From Schistosoma haematobium (taxonomy: Eukaryota > Platyhelminthes > Trematoda > Strigeidida > Schistosomatidae): a stretch of 64,000 bases of DNA. Positions 1 through 11,520 of the stretch are shown here, piece after piece. Where the stretch lies: assembly GCF_000699445.3 (NCBI RefSeq), contig NC_067195.1, positions 88,836,569 through 88,900,568 on the forward strand, given 5' to 3'. The notes beneath the pieces are model-generated. The model saw nothing but the letters and a program-made list of their open reading frames with translations. It searched no databases and had not been told where the DNA came from. The position numbers were made by a program, and so were the translations under genes. Each line of letters starts with the position of its first letter. The stretch's first letter is position 1.

Positions 1-14
1 AGGTTGGTACAAAA

Positions 15-230
15 AGTCAGTCAGTCAGTCAGTCAACGTAGAACTGACGAACACCACTTGAGGTAATCAATTCTGATGACAGTTCGCCATAAGCTCTCAC
101 TCTACCAGTTGTGTTCGAGTAGAGAGCCTTTATAAGGTTAATGTACTTTTTTGGTACTCCTTTCAGTGACAAACACTGCCATAGAACCTCACGATCTGCA
201 GAGTCGAATGCCGCCTTAAGGTCGAGAAAA
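15..230 (-). pseudogene. RTE-type reverse transcriptase fragment with 3' tail
   Basis: Reading the minus strand from 230 down to about 43 gives an uninterrupted RT segment with the FLDLKAAFDS-DRE core (RT motif A region) and the start of the next block, SSGVRQ. Such a core belongs to non-LTR retrotransposons of the RTE kind found in schistosomes. Instead of continuing into the GCPLSPFLF block, the frame jumps at about 43 straight into the element's 3' terminal tail, a run of TGAC repeats (15-36). Most of the 3' half of the element is therefore missing. The shared bases CGTCAG at the join suggest a microhomology deletion. It is a dead fragment. Confidence 0.75.
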
Positions 231-239
231 AAGTGAGCT

Positions 240-599
240 TAACTTATAAAACAAAATAATAATGATGGAGTACAACCAGGTCGGTTGTGAGATATCAACT
301 CACTGAAGACAGCGATGTACGGTGGTGCAACTTCGTGGATTGGTTGAAGTTAGACATTAACACTGTTGGATGCCAGCTCGGTGGTCTAGTGGTTAAGTGC
401 TAGCGCGCGAAACCAGTAGGTCCTGGGTTCGGATTTCACAAGGGGCGAGGTCGTGAATGCGCACTGCTGAGAAGTCCCATACAAGGATGAAACGGCCGTC
501 CAGTGCTTCCAGGTTTTTCATGGTGGTCTAGCTTCAAATGACTCATGATTTCAACCAGTGAAATTTCTAAAATCTCCACAAAACCCATTCTGATAATAA
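240..599 (+). repeat. tRNA-related SINE, Sm-alpha type
   Basis: The tRNA-like head lies at 371-436, with an A-box-like TGGTCTAGTGG at 383-393 and a B-box-like GGTTCGGATTTC at 425-436. The tail ends with TCCACAAAACCCATTCTGAT. The same unit recurs at least seven more times in this window on both strands, which defines it as a dispersed SINE. These boxes are the usual internal RNA polymerase III promoter. The family name is by resemblance to the schistosome Sm-alpha SINE. Confidence 0.8.
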
Positions 600-1485
600 T
601 GATCGATTATTTGAACAGAAAACTGTTATAAAAGATTTTGGTCAAAGATTTATTGTAGAGAGGTTAATAATTCAAAGCATATAATCCAAAATGGATAATT
701 AAAGGCGACATTATTTTGAAATTGAGCAATAGTTTCAGAATACATACAGGAATAATCATAAATCATGCAAATACATCGTTGTCTTTAGTATGTGAAGAGT
801 ATAAACATGCCAAAGAGGTGACATAACTACAACAATATATAAATGAGTTAGCACAAGTTGCCATGCCATATCAGTACAGAGAGATGAAATGAGAAGAACA
901 AAAGTCAAGTGACCCGAAGTAATCGTAGCCCCAATGATAATAATCAAGATTACACACTGAGAATATAATTCAGGGAGATGGAATTAAAACGCACATATGG
1001 ACGAATATCATAGTAAAAAATTTAGAAGGCAAAGAGTGAATGTATACACGCTACCAATTCTGCGACATGATACACAACGGCCTCATGGTTGTTGATCAGG
1101 ACTCCAGTCAGTTATAGTGGATTTACTGATATTCTTCAGACTAATGATTACTTCTTTTATAGACTGATGTCACGTCTCAGTTTGCATTTCCTCATTAAAA
1201 TAAAGGAATAAAGAAAGAGAAAAAAGTTCAAAAATGAGACTTCATAATTGTTTCAAGTGTTTATCTAACCAATTAATTTGAATATTAAATCTTATTTAAT
1301 GTGAAATCCATTGAATTTGTGATATTTTGGTTGCTGTTACTAAACTACTGAACAACAGATAACAAGTTCGTTCAAATTAAAGAAAATTTTAATGATCAAA
1401 TAGCACTATACGTTCTCGAACAGTATACGTGACGAATATTCCAGGATAAGAATCAATATACTTTTTCCTGGTTTACATGATTATA
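600..1485. other. Gene-free AT-rich stretch with decayed RTE 3' UTR
   Basis: No coding exon is visible. About 820-1110 resembles, on the minus strand, the RTE-2 3' untranslated region seen better preserved at 17110-17425 (GCACAAGTTGCCATGCCA compared with GTACAAGTTGCTATACC), so it is probably a decayed RTE end. The rest is unassigned. Confidence 0.45.
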
Positions 1486-2537
1486 TTACACGAACCACTT
1501 AGTCCTGTTTGGTGAAGATGCTGATAAAATGCAGAGTCTTTTGGTAGCACTAAGCAACAATGCCAGAATGTTTGGAATGAGCTTCTCTCCCTCTAAATAC
1601 AAGTTGTTGCTTCAGGACTGGTCTGCTTCAACACCTGAACTAAGGATAGGGAGTGAAGTAGTCGAACGCGTTGACAACTTCACTTATCTTTTAAGTCTGA
1701 TCAGCCCTAATGGGTTGGTGTCTGACGAATTCTCAGCACGGATTCGAAAAGCTCGCTTGGCTTTTGCCAACTTACGTCACCTATGGCGAAGGCGAGATAT
1801 CCGTCTATCAATAAAAGGACGAGTATACGGCACGGCAGTCCGTTCTGTTTTAATTTACGGCAGCGAAACATGGCCATTAAGAGTATAAGACACTCTTAAG
1901 CTACTAGTATTTGACCACAGATGTCTTAGAAATATTGCTGGCGTCTACTGCAATCACCGGGTAAGTAATAGTGAGGTTAGACGCAGGGTATTAGGGAATG
2001 ATGGTAAATCAGTTGATGAGGTTGTGAATCTTCATCGACTGAGATGGTTGGGCCACGTGTTGCGTATACCTGAATACCGATTACCACGAAGTGCAATGCT
2101 AATCCGGCGTTCGGGATGGTTGGAAGAAGGTTAGGGGTGGCCAAAACAAAACGTGGCATCATTGCTTGAAGTTACTAACTTCTAGTCTGAGCCATGTTGG
2201 TAGATGCAGACTACTTGGTTGGTGTCCGCGTGAATATCGTAACCAATAGTTTGGGGACTGTGGGTGACATGGCTCAGAATCGATAACAATGGCGTCGGTG
2301 TATACACTCTCTGTCTTCCCTTAAACTAAGAGGTTAAAATCGCTTCATATCTTTCTTTCTACCAACTAACTCTTTCTTCCTGTACTATGTCCTTATATGG
2401 AATCTTTCTTTTATATATTACCACCTCTGAATTAACTACTTTTATGAATCCGGTGTCCATCTTGTTGTGTTAATGGCAACTTGAACCGATGCATATATGT
2501 GCCTAGTCCTACGTTGTACCTGACTGACTGACTGACT
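1486..2537 (+). pseudogene. RTE-like (RTE-2) retrotransposon, 3' end, decayed
   Basis: The open part 1529-1888 encodes the region just after the RT active site: a KMQSLLVALSNNARMFGM block, then a DNFTYL-SLISPNG block and an RSVLIYGSETWPLRV block typical of the RT thumb region in these elements. It continues beyond a stop at 1888 with the DHRCLRNIAG, HRLRWLGHVLR and LPRSAM blocks, interrupted by several stops. The sequence ends with the 3' untranslated region and a TGAC-repeat tail at 2521-2537. The copy is 5' truncated, as expected for target-primed reverse transcription, and not functional. At least six more remnants of the same family lie in the window. Confidence 0.8.
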
Positions 2538-2734
2538 ACACGAAGCTTATATTCATGGATTCCTTGAAGTCAAATACGAAATAGTACTCTGACTTCGCAA
2601 TAATTTCCAGTCCCTATATCACATCTTAATAAGATAGTCGTGAAATTTCCTCTCTCCTAAATTTGTTATCAATTATTCTTAGTGTAATCAACTAATTATG
2701 GCGTCATCTCGATTTTAAATAAAAATGCAAATAT
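2538..2734. other. Unassigned AT-rich spacer
   Basis: A short stretch between two RTE copies in opposite orientation. I see no gene, promoter or repeat unit in it. Confidence 0.4.
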
Positions 2735-3700
2735 AAATACCCTTTATTTTATTTGAACACATAAACATTGGTGCAAGGGGATACCAAATACATATGCGCC
2801 ACACAATAGGAATGAAGTTAGGAAAAGAGAATGTAAAGTGCGTATAACAGAAAAACACAACGAACAGAAATTAGTGAATGGTTAAAATAATATTAATAAT
2901 AACGGGATAGGCAGTTCAGTTGGCAAAAGTACACCCAGAAAGAATTCTTTCAACTAAAGAAGTTACGTTCGTTTTTGTGTAGTAAAAGGAAGGTACAACA
3001 GGATCGCCATTGGCTTCTATTCTAAGCCATGTATGATAATGTCTCTAGCCCCGGTGTTGTACCATATCTAGGACCACAAACAGGGAGTCGTGAAGGACCA
3101 ACAGAAATTAGCCCTGTACAGCTTTCTTTCATACCATGACACCATGTCATACACTGACCACCTCCCCACATTTCCCAACCTGTTTCAGCGTCGGCAGATA
3201 ATGCACGACATGGTATTCTTTGGGACGACGTTCGCAAAACATGTGCAAGCCACCAAACTCGAAGTTTCAAGATAGTGACACCAATCGAGTTATCGTCATT
3301 GTGTCCGAACACTCGATGCTGAACCTCTGCACTACTAACACGGTGTTGCCACTGGAGGTCAGTAATCTTCCGGAGACATCATTGATCAAACACAGAGAGT
3401 CCTTTAACATCCTCAACTCGGAAAGTTCAGGTTTCACAAGGGTAGATCAAAATTGCTCTTACTGATGCGTTGTAGATCCGATCTTTTACAGCCAGACTAA
3501 CATCACGAAAATACAAAAAATGACCAGGATTGGCACAGACTGCTCTGCTTTTCACTGCACGTGAATTAATCTCATCACTCACGCCAACACCAGCACTTAT
3601 CCAGCTACCCAGATACATGAACTTCTCGACTAATTGTATCTGCACACCACCCAGTGTGAGTGCAGGATCAGTGTGCTGTCAGTCTTTCAAAAGTACTTTG
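2735..3700 (-). pseudogene. RTE-like (RTE-3) retrotransposon 3' end, decayed
   Basis: Minus-strand reading from about 3645 gives a VEKFMYLGSWIS block, then GVSDEINSR and SVRAILIYPCETW; after breaks it continues (3312-3022) through RVWWLAHVLR, RIPCRAL, GGQCMTWC and GLISVGPSRLP to the end of the reading frame. The order of blocks equals that of the RTE-2 copies but the residues differ, so this is a second, related lineage. The region 2735-3020 is its 3' untranslated part; a nearly identical start (TTTGAACACATAAA and following bases) reappears at 30178. Frameshifts between 3312 and 3427 show it is inactive. Confidence 0.7.
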
Positions 3701-4002
3701 TACTTCAAAGGTACCCACGGGAACTAATTGACAACTAATTAACTGCGGATTTCATGGCAATTATGAAAAGTATTATTCAAAAATTTTTATCCAATTTAAT
3801 GAAGTTCATCACTTTACTAATAATTATTCTCAAGAATTTCAAATTTGAAAACATTGAAATTAATTCTCCCTCTTACCAAAACAAACAAACAAACAAACAA
3901 TTTGTGTGAGACATAAAAAATTAAGAAAAACAAAGACAAACAAAAGACAATAAGCATCATTTTCTGTTGTTGTATGAATATTAAAAGCAACAAGTAGATA
4001 AA
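3701..4002. repeat. Gene-free stretch with (CAAA)n simple repeat
   Basis: A short perfect CAAA repeat sits at about 3881-3900. I see no exon or element boundary in the rest. Confidence 0.6.
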
Positions 4003-4390
4003 TTACAATACTTGAGATCATGAGCCAATTGAAGCTAGACAACCATGGATAACCTGGAACAACTGGAAGGTTGTTTCGTCCTATTTCGGGACTTCTCAAA
4101 AGTGCGCGTCCACACTATCGCCTTGAGGGATTCCAACCCAGGACCTACTGGTTTCGCGCGCGAGCACTTAACCACTAGATCATTGAGCTGGCCGGTATCC
4201 AATGATGTTAATGTCTAACTTACATTAATCCAAGAAATTGAGCGACACATCCATCATTGTCTTCAGTGAATTACTATCTCACAACAAACCGGTTGAACTC
4301 CACTGGTCACTGCTTCCCACTAGAACTCCAGGAAATACCTCATGAAGCCAGTCACTATAATATCCACAAAACCCCTTCTGATACTAAGTT
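4003..4390 (-). repeat. tRNA-related SINE, Sm-alpha type
   Basis: This is the reverse complement of the SINE unit. The B-box-like region is at about 4130-4145 and the A-box-like region at about 4167-4190 (CTTAACCACTAGATCATTGAGC on plus, one mismatch in the A box). The unit is followed at 4355-4385 by a plus-orientation SINE tail (TATAATATCCACAAAACCCC), so the copy is composite, like several others here. Confidence 0.75.
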
Positions 4391-4794
4391 GATGAATGAT
4401 CATTCCATTGAATTAAATAAGTGTTAACTTGATACACGAGTAATTTCATTTAATATTTCTTCAAAAGCAATTAGTGTCGAATGATCCGATCAACGTGGGA
4501 GGTAGAAAACCATATTCATCGATATTGAAAGATATAATTGAAACGGGGCACGAAATTGACATTAATACAACTTCTAAAACATTATATAGTAATTGACAAG
4601 GATGAATTATCAAGTTTATTGAAGCCTTGGTTATTTGTAAATTTAACCCCTCCCCCCACCCTAATGTGTACAAAAACAATTTGTCGTAACTTTGAATTTA
4701 CCCTGGCCTAGGATAACGCGATAATTTCTTATTCTTTCTATACGATATTAAATTATTTCTTTCCCCTCATTTGTTAATTTTCACTTGAACTTTC
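4391..4794. other. Unassigned AT-rich spacer
   Basis: I see no gene or recognisable repeat. There is a C-rich run near 4646-4660 (CCCCTCCCCCCACCC on plus) of unknown meaning. Confidence 0.35.
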
Positions 4795-4890
4795 ACTGAA
4801 TTGATAACCATGGAAAACCTGGAAACACTGAACGGCTTCCAGGTTTTCCATGGTGGTCTAGCTTCAATTGACTCATGGTCTCAACTGTTG
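4795..4890 (+). repeat. SINE 3' fragment forming a short hairpin
   Basis: AACCATGGAAAACCTGGAA (about 4807-4825) is followed 13 bp later by its inverse TTCCAGGTTTTCCATGGT (about 4838-4855). Both arms are the SINE 3' region in opposite orientation, joined head to head with only the word CACTGAACGG between them. Confidence 0.7.
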
Positions 4891-4894
4891 AAAA

Positions 4895-5005
4895 GTATAT
4901 GTGTGACCAGATTATTCGAAATGTATAGCGTAACTACATCAAAAAATGTTTTCAAATCAACTCCGTCTTCTCATTATTCTATCGAAATTTAATAAAACGG
5001 ATTAA
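4895..5005 (+). repeat. Penelope-like element 3' end fragment
   Basis: The segment GACCAGATTATTCGAAATGTA through TTCTCATTATTCTA matches the 3' untranslated end of the PLE copy at 25445-25545 (GATCAGATTGTTCGAAATGTA through TTCTTATTACATTA). No coding part of the element is attached. Confidence 0.5.
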
Positions 5006-6569
5006 TTACTTGAAATATTTTATCTACATAAAATTTAGCTGAAAATGTTAATTTAGTCATGTAGTTATAAAACAAATAAGGAACAGAATAAATTATGATA
5101 TTGACAACGGTTTCGTTTTGTTTTTCCTGATGATCATACAAATTCCAATGCATTCTTGTTACATAACCAATAACAACAACAACAACAACAAAGAAGAAGA
5201 AGAAGAAATGAACATCAAGTAAAATTGTTTTTAGTGAGAGCAAAAAAAACAAGCAAACAACAATTACGTCAGATACTAATTTTATTTATTTTCTAAATCA
5301 ATATTGTTGTTGTTGGGGTTGATGGTGGTGATGGTGCTGGTGGTGGTGGTGGTAATATTGGTCATTTGTCATATTGATAAACGAACTCATACGTGAAACT
5401 AACTAAGTCCATATAAAAATAACAATATTTTCCCTAATTAAAAAAAAGTTCTAATAATAATAATAATTTCTCATGGCAAAAAATACGAAAAAAAACCCGA
5501 CAGAAATGACAATTAGGTGGAATTTAATGAAATCACATGAAAAAAAATGAAGAAAAAAAAGGGGGGGCAAGTTTCTCATGAATGAGTAGAGTTCAAATAT
5601 GGGAAACTATTAATATCTATGTGTATCTATATCTATGTATATGAGTGATATGTTATATTCCCATTTACACTAAATAAGTAAACGCAATGCAATAAGTTGG
5701 GCAAAATAAAATGGAAATATTCTCTTTCTTTTTAAAAAGAAACAACAGCAACTTTTGTAGTTCATTAATGTGATCACGCAATGATGTGAATATACTTTGA
5801 ATTGTATTTCATCTATGTGATAAATAGTCTAATTGAACAGTAGATTCAATTCCTAAACTCTTCCTAATAACCCTATAGATTAAATATAAACAACGAGTTG
5901 AACATAAGAGAAAAGGTTCAGAATACGGAGAGCAGAAAGTTTCGTTAATGTACAGAAAATCTAGGGATTGTATAGTATTTGAGATGACTTTGAGTTTGTG
6001 GAATATTCTGGAACGCCACTAAACATAGTAGTAGTAGTAGTAGTAGTAGTCGTAGTCGTAGTAGTAGTAGTAGTAGCAGTATGTGCAATCATCACTTTCT
6101 AGATGTTTCTAGGAAAACTTCTATTAAATTCTGATTGGATAACATGTTTCTCAGAGTTTTCAGAGAAGTTGTCAGCTTTTTTACGAGTTTTCTCGATCTC
6201 CCCAACACTAATTATTTACATAGTAAAAATATTATATCTGGTCTTTGTACAACAGTTCTGATTTGATGCCTAGTACATAAACATCTACTTTATCACTACA
6301 TTGTATGACGCATTATTTTAATGAAACAATAATGAATATCATAAATTCATGATGAATATATTAAACGGTCAATTTGTCAAATTATGCCTTGAAACATTAA
6401 CAAATGTTCATACAAAGTATAGTGTATTTTTTCTTCGAATGTTCAACACTAGGAAACATACTGTATAGCAATGTCTTTGAATATTGATCATCATTCCAAA
6501 CTTGATCACTAGGATTTTTGATCAACTGAGTTCTTTTCAATCAGTCAAAAAATTTATTCAAATAGTTGA
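5006..6569. repeat. Gene-free region rich in simple repeats
   Basis: Contains (AAC)n/(AAG)n at about 5171-5208, a GGT-rich run at 5325-5354, A-rich tracts at 5440-5560 and a (TAG)n repeat with interruptions at 6026-6080. No exon with splice sites or motif is visible on either strand. Confidence 0.7.
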
Positions 6570-7002
6570 TAGAGTTTTGTTCTCTTAGCTGGATGATTTG
6601 GTCGTGGAGCTTTCATCTTTCTTATGATCGACATTGTCAGCACAAACTTCAGTTAAAAGTGAAGTGTTCCAATTTCTCCATATGTGTTTCACAGCTTGTT
6701 CTGTACACCTCAATACTGATTAGTTCTTGTTAACCTTAAACTTATCATTGTTTTCTTCTAAACAAAACAAAGAAGTAAACAATAATAGGTCTAAAGTCAA
6801 CAAGAACCAATAAACCTAGAGGACTATATAATAAACTGTGAGCCATATATGGAGAAATTCGAACACTTTACTTCTATTTAAACTTTGTGTTGATGATGTC
6901 GTTCAGAAGAACCATGAGAGCTCCACGACCAAACCATCCAGCTCAGGGAAGAAAACTCCATCAAAAATCATCCATCTGAGCTACAAATCTTCTCCACCAT
7001 CT
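6570..7002 (-). mobile_element. Penelope-derived hairpin (foldback) element, copy 1
   Basis: Two inverted copies of the PLE-B terminal repeat face each other with almost no spacer. The left arm begins AGAGTTTTGTTCTCTTAGCTGG; the right arm ends with the inverse followed by a further 40 bases (CATCTGAGCTACAAATCTTCTCCACCATCT region) that occur only at one end. The centre is the inverted pair TTGTTTTCTTCTAAACAAAAC / AAGAAGTAAACAATAATAGG. It has no coding capacity. The structure equals the copies at 15198-15632 and 23716-24084. I did not find a clear target duplication here. Orientation is assigned by the position of the unique 40-base end relative to PLE-B. Confidence 0.75.
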
Positions 7003-8239
7003 CAATATTAAGTTTACATAACAATTTAATAATAAATAACTATAAAAAAATTGACAATTTAATTAACGTTATTTATTATATCCCATTAAATTAGCTACAT
7101 GGTTTACGAGTGCGCCATTTTGCACATTGCTGAAGCCATCGCAATCCATGTTCACAAACCTAATGTTTGCATTCAAAAGAGATTTGTACAACCACTTTCG
7201 CTGGCTTGGCCATCGGTATAAGATTTACGTCAATAGAACTATTTCTCAACATTCATCTGTTGATTCTTACATAACTACTATTGTATTGACCATCCATTAA
7301 AAAAATTCTGTTCCTTCTCTCTTTTTCATATATGACCCAAAGTAGCAACGTCTTGATTTTCGATTACTCAATGTTCATTTAAATGTCATTATATTATTAT
7401 TATTATTACGTAATGTATCCACTTGATGAGTATTATATCATTGTAAATCATACTTAGGTATATTAGTGTAGAGTCATAATGAAGAACTAATTGAACTAGA
7501 ATTTCTTCGCTCAATTCGTTCCATCCTTATTTACCAAATGTCGAAATGGGTACTTTTAACTATAATGAAATTGGATTCAATTGAGTTTTCTCTTCTTTTT
7601 TTTGTTTAATAAAAGTGTATCATTATAATATTCATAAAACAAAATCAATTTCAATATTGATATCCATTAAAATGTATAATAATTTACTTAGTTACTTATG
7701 CCTTTCACCCCCTCCCCCCCACTATGTAAAGGAGTATAAGTTACCCATTATGATTCAACCTAAAGTCAGTTTATTTACATTTTTGGTAAAAAGAAAAAAA
7801 GAAATAAAAAAAAAAGAATTACAAACCAAAATGAATTAATCCCATAGGAGATCAGAATGAATGAATGAATGAATGAATGATATTTATGACATTCAATAGA
7901 TTGTTTTATGTATTAAAAAAAAAAGAAAAAGAGAAGAAAAGAAGAAAAAAAGAAAAATTATTTATTTATTTACTCTTTTTTTTATTATTATTTTAAAAGT
8001 ATTAAATGATATTCGTTTGATTCAATGAATTGATTAGTTGAATTGGGATGATTCTGGACAATGTTTATCCATTTCTCTCTATATATATATTCTATTCATT
8101 TATTATAATAAAAAGGTATAAATCATTTATATGATTTAAATAAAGGATAAACTTTATGAAGCTAAATTATATTTCTGATCTATAATCCTTAAAACAACAA
8201 AAACAACAACAAAACAAACAAACGATTCAATTTATCATT
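7003..8239. repeat. Gene-free AT-rich region with simple repeats
   Basis: Holds poly-A and poly-purine tracts (7790-7830, 7910-7960), a C-rich run near 7708-7720 and a (GAAT)n repeat at 7855-7880. Bases 7185-7240 (GGCTTGGCCATCGGTATAAG) resemble 10505-10525 upstream of PLE-A and may be a 5' remnant of that element. I see no gene. Confidence 0.6.
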
Positions 8240-8660
8240 GATTGAAATCATGAATCAATTGAAGCCAGACCACCATGGAAAACGTGGAAACACTGGATGG
8301 CCGTTTTGTCCCAACAGTGCGCATCCACGATCCCGCACCCCGCGACATTCAAACCCAGGAACTATCAGTCTCACGCCAGGCACTTAACCAACTAAACCAC
8401 TGAGCTGGCATCCAACGGTGTTAATGTCTAACTTCAACCAATCCACGAAGTTGCGCCACCGTATACCATTGTCTTCAGTGAGTTGTTATCTCACAACAGA
8501 CGTAGTTGAACTCCACTGGTAACGGCTTCTCACTAGAACTCCAGGAGTATCTCTTGAAACGGTCGTCCAGTGCTTTCAGGTTTTCCATAATGGTCTAGCT
8601 TCAATGGACTCATGATTTCAATCAGTGAAGTTTCTAAAATCTCCAAAAAACTCCTTCTGA
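8240..8660. repeat. Composite SINE: full minus unit joined to plus 3' part
   Basis: 8240-8545 is a minus-strand SINE including the tRNA-like head (inverse B box near 8348-8358, inverse A box near 8388-8400). At about 8557 the sequence switches to the plus-strand 3' part (CGGTCGTCCAGTGCTTTCAGG onward) and runs to the usual tail at 8650. The 3' parts form an inverted repeat around the full unit. Confidence 0.75.
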
Positions 8661-8884
8661 CAATTAAATTTAATAAAAACTATAAAGAAATCCATGAATA
8701 AACTTGAACGTATTCAGAAAGCCATTTCTCACTCATACACACATAAATGCACACTTATAAAATCATAACATTTCGATGAAGAAAATGAGAGTATGGTCAA
8801 CTATAAAATAGTATAGCTTAAAGGTAAAGGATATTTATAAATCAATGATAAACTGTACAGTATTACAGTTCTCGTTACAATTTA
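8661..8884. other. Unassigned AT-rich spacer
   Basis: No gene or recognisable repeat is visible. Confidence 0.35.
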
Positions 8885-9295
8885 TCTCGACGGATTATGT
8901 TTACTGGTGCTGGAATAATGTGGAAGAAAGCTAGCGGTGGTCAAAACAAAACATAGCCTCAATCCATGAATCCACTAAAAATTGGATTTATTAATCTTCA
9001 TAGGGGTAGATTACATGGTTGGGGTGCGGCTGATCATCAAAACTAATGGTTAGGGACTTTGAATTGCATGACTCAAAATCATTTGCAATGGCACAGTTGC
9101 ATCTATTCTTTGTCTTCCCCAGAATCCTGAGAATCTAAATTCCTCATAACTGTTTTGTTTTTGTTTCACTAATTTATATTTCCTTTTTGAGTTCTGTATT
9201 CGGTGCCTAATCTTTCCCATTACCACTGACACTGTTACTACCTATACTATTCTGATATGTACATATGCACAGATTCTACGCTATGATTGACTGAC
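8885..9295 (+). repeat. RTE-2 3' end (last coding block and 3' UTR)
   Basis: Carries the decayed end of the RTE-2 reading frame (GGAAGAAAGCTAGCGGTGGTC, CATGGTTGGGGTGCGG) followed by the 3' UTR words GAATTGCATGACTCAAAATC and GGTGCCTAATCTTTCCCATT and the terminal ATTGACTGAC. The same 3' UTR occurs at 56565-56880. It is a 5'-truncated, non-coding remnant. Confidence 0.7.
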
Positions 9296-9574
9296 AAACC
9301 TAATTGTTCTATCAGTGGCGAACGCAAATGGCCGCAAACAGGGTCAATCTCTCTACCCAGATGATATTTGTGGCTGATGGAAAGTACCTTCATAAGCACA
9401 ACTGGATAAAAAACAGTACGGAAAATACACTAAATATGCCGATATTTCATTGAATTTTGAGTTAAAAAATGTACATAAACGTGCAGTCATACTGCTAACA
9501 CCATAAGTAGTATACGTCTAAAAGGTACTACATAATTGTGTACTTTAATAGTTCAATTCATGAGTACAGTTAAG
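9296..9574. other. Unassigned spacer
   Basis: No gene seen. It lies between an RTE tail and a SINE. Confidence 0.35.
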
Positions 9575-9955
9575 CTACACTACCACAGAAAACCTGGAAG
9601 CACTGAAAGGCCGTTTCTCTCTAATGCGAGACCCTCCAGCAGCGCGCATCCATGACCCCGCATACTGGACTCGAATCCAGGACCTGCGGCCTTGTACGCG
9701 AACGCTTAACATCTAGACCACTGAGCCGGCACGTTAGTGTTTAAATTCAACTATTCCGCGACATTGCGCGACCGTCCATCATTGTCTTCATCGAGTAGCT
9801 GCCTCACAACTAACACGGTTGGACTTCACTGGTCACGAAGTCCCATACTAGGATAAAACGGTCGTTCAATGCTTTCAGGTTTTCTATGGTGATCTAGCTT
9901 CGATCATGAATCCAACTATTAAATTACTACAATCTCCACAAAACCACATTCTGAT
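9575..9955. repeat. Composite SINE: minus unit joined to plus 3' part
   Basis: Same arrangement as 8240-8660. A minus unit with the tRNA-like head (inverse B box near 9670-9682, inverse A box near 9712-9728) is followed from about 9840 by a plus-orientation 3' part (GTCCCATACTAGGATAAAACGG through the tail at 9950). Confidence 0.75.
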
Positions 9956-10547
9956 TATTGTGCAGTTATCACACAAAAGTACTATAGTGAACCAGTAGAA
10001 ATACTTTGAGTTATTATAAGTTACTATTCTATTCAAATTCTACAAAATAACAAACAGAAGTATTTATTCGGATTAGTAAACAGATTCATATTTCAGAAAA
10101 CTCAAAAATATACAACTAAGTCAACTATTTAGTGAACTATTATAAGAGCATTGTTCATTACACTTTAACAAAAGTACAATATTTCAAACTGCCTTACATT
10201 AGGAAGCATATACGTACCAGTTACAATTACATGGAATACACAATCAGGCAGGTTTGTCATTATTTTTTGAAGGATCATCCTGTTTGATTGCGTAAAGCAT
10301 AGTCAAGAATGATTGATAACTCTGTTCATAATCACCTGATTGACACATGACTTGGAAAACGTTTTCCGAGCTACCCAACGTATTCCATGAGATATACGAC
10401 ATAGGTCATGGGTGTCTCTCGTACAGTACTAAAGACATTTTCATCCGTACTCACAAAGCAAACTTACTTTTGCGTTCAAACGATCATTATGCAATCTTTT
10501 CATCTTGGCCATCGATATAAGGTCTACTGTGTCGGATCAAAACAGAA
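9956..10547. other. AT-rich flank, possible 5' leader of PLE-A
   Basis: There is no open frame. Because it lies directly upstream of the PLE-A coding remnant and shares a short motif with 7185-7240, its 3' part may be that element's leader; this is inference. Confidence 0.35.
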
Positions 10548-11042
10548 TTGTTATTTGACACTAATTGGTTTTTAAGCCATGTAGGTATATGTTCAACAAA
10601 TTATATTACTAACCAAAAGCTGAACAGATCTCTTACTGATGATAATGATGGAAATTTATTTCAATTTAACCCAGATAAGTATGCAACAAATTTATCATCT
10701 GTTAAACTTTCCGTATTTAAGAAAGAAGCCCTATCTCTCGGATTTAATTTCGCCTCTGCACGTGCCAAGATTTCTGATCTATCGATAGATGCTCAGTCCG
10801 AAAATCTCTATGATCAGTTGAACCCTCTGGTCCCAACCATCCTAGATAACCAAAATTGGTTAAAGGTGACATTAGTTGATATTGCCCAGCACTTCCACGA
10901 TTCTCAAATCAGATACCGGAATATTTTTATTTCTAATCATTTCACCACTTTAAAAAAAACCTTCAAAGTAGGTCAGATATTGTGATCCTCAGACCTAACA
11001 AAGGTGCACTGGTGGTTGTTAATAATAAATGTGACTATAAAG
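10548..11042 (+). pseudogene. PLE-A: N-terminal part of Penelope-like polymerase
   Basis: The open segment 10548-10985 encodes an N-terminal region that shows the Penelope-type NLSSVKLSVFKKEALSLGFNF block at its centre (about residues 48-68). After the stop at 10985 the text continues in another frame with DIVILRPNKGALVVVNN, the RPNKG block that precedes RT motif 1 in Penelope elements. At 11043-11055 the element is cut by the PLE-B insertion and resumes at 13432. Penelope-like elements copy themselves through an RT fused to a GIY-YIG endonuclease. This copy carries frameshifts and is inactive. Confidence 0.75.
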
Positions 11043-11095
11043 AAAAAAATATTATGAGATGGTGGAGAAGATTTGTAGCTCAGGTGGATGATTTT

Positions 11096-11318
11096 GGTGG
11101 AGTTTTGTTCTCTGAGCTGGATGGTTTGGTCGTGGAGCTTTCATCGTTCTTCTGAACGACATGATCATCAGCACAAACTTCAGATAGAAGTGAAGTGTTT
11201 GAATTTCTCCATATGTGTTTCACAGCTTGTTCTGTACACCTCGATGTTAATTGATTCTTATTGACCTTAAATTTGTCATTGTTTACTTCCTCGTTTTGGT
11301 TGTGTCCCCCATTCGTTT
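11096..11318 (+). repeat. PLE-B left terminal inverted repeat
   Basis: Starts GGTGGAGTTTTGTTCTCTGA and ends near TTGTGTCCCCCATT. It is the inverse of 13190-13418 with roughly one mismatch in twenty. Penelope elements commonly carry such inverted terminal repeats. The same repeat forms the three hairpin elements in this window. Confidence 0.85.
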
Positions 11319-11520
11319 GATTTTTCTGAACTACTCAATTTCTTGATTGTTTCTTTTTTCAAGACAATATTAAACTTGCTTTTAACATTTACAAATATGA
11401 TTGGTTCAGTGATGCATTTGAAATTATTTCAAAGTATACCCAAAGGGGATGTTGTAACTTAAACGGATAGATTAAAAATATCAAACAAACAAGCGTAATA
11501 AATAAACCAAGCATTTACAA
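11319..11520 (+). other. PLE-B leader between inverted repeat and ORF
   Basis: About 200 AT-rich bases without an open frame lie between the left inverted repeat and the first in-frame codons. It is the place where a leader or promoter would be expected, but I see no defined TATA motif that decides it. Confidence 0.4.

Noticed and set aside
371..436. tRNA gene inside the SINE at 240-599
   Set aside because: A and B boxes are present but the sequence does not form a complete cloverleaf and is repeated as part of a longer SINE unit across the window.
6026..6080. CRISPR-like regular repeat
   Set aside because: It is a TAG trinucleotide microsatellite with point changes, without spacers, in a eukaryotic genome.
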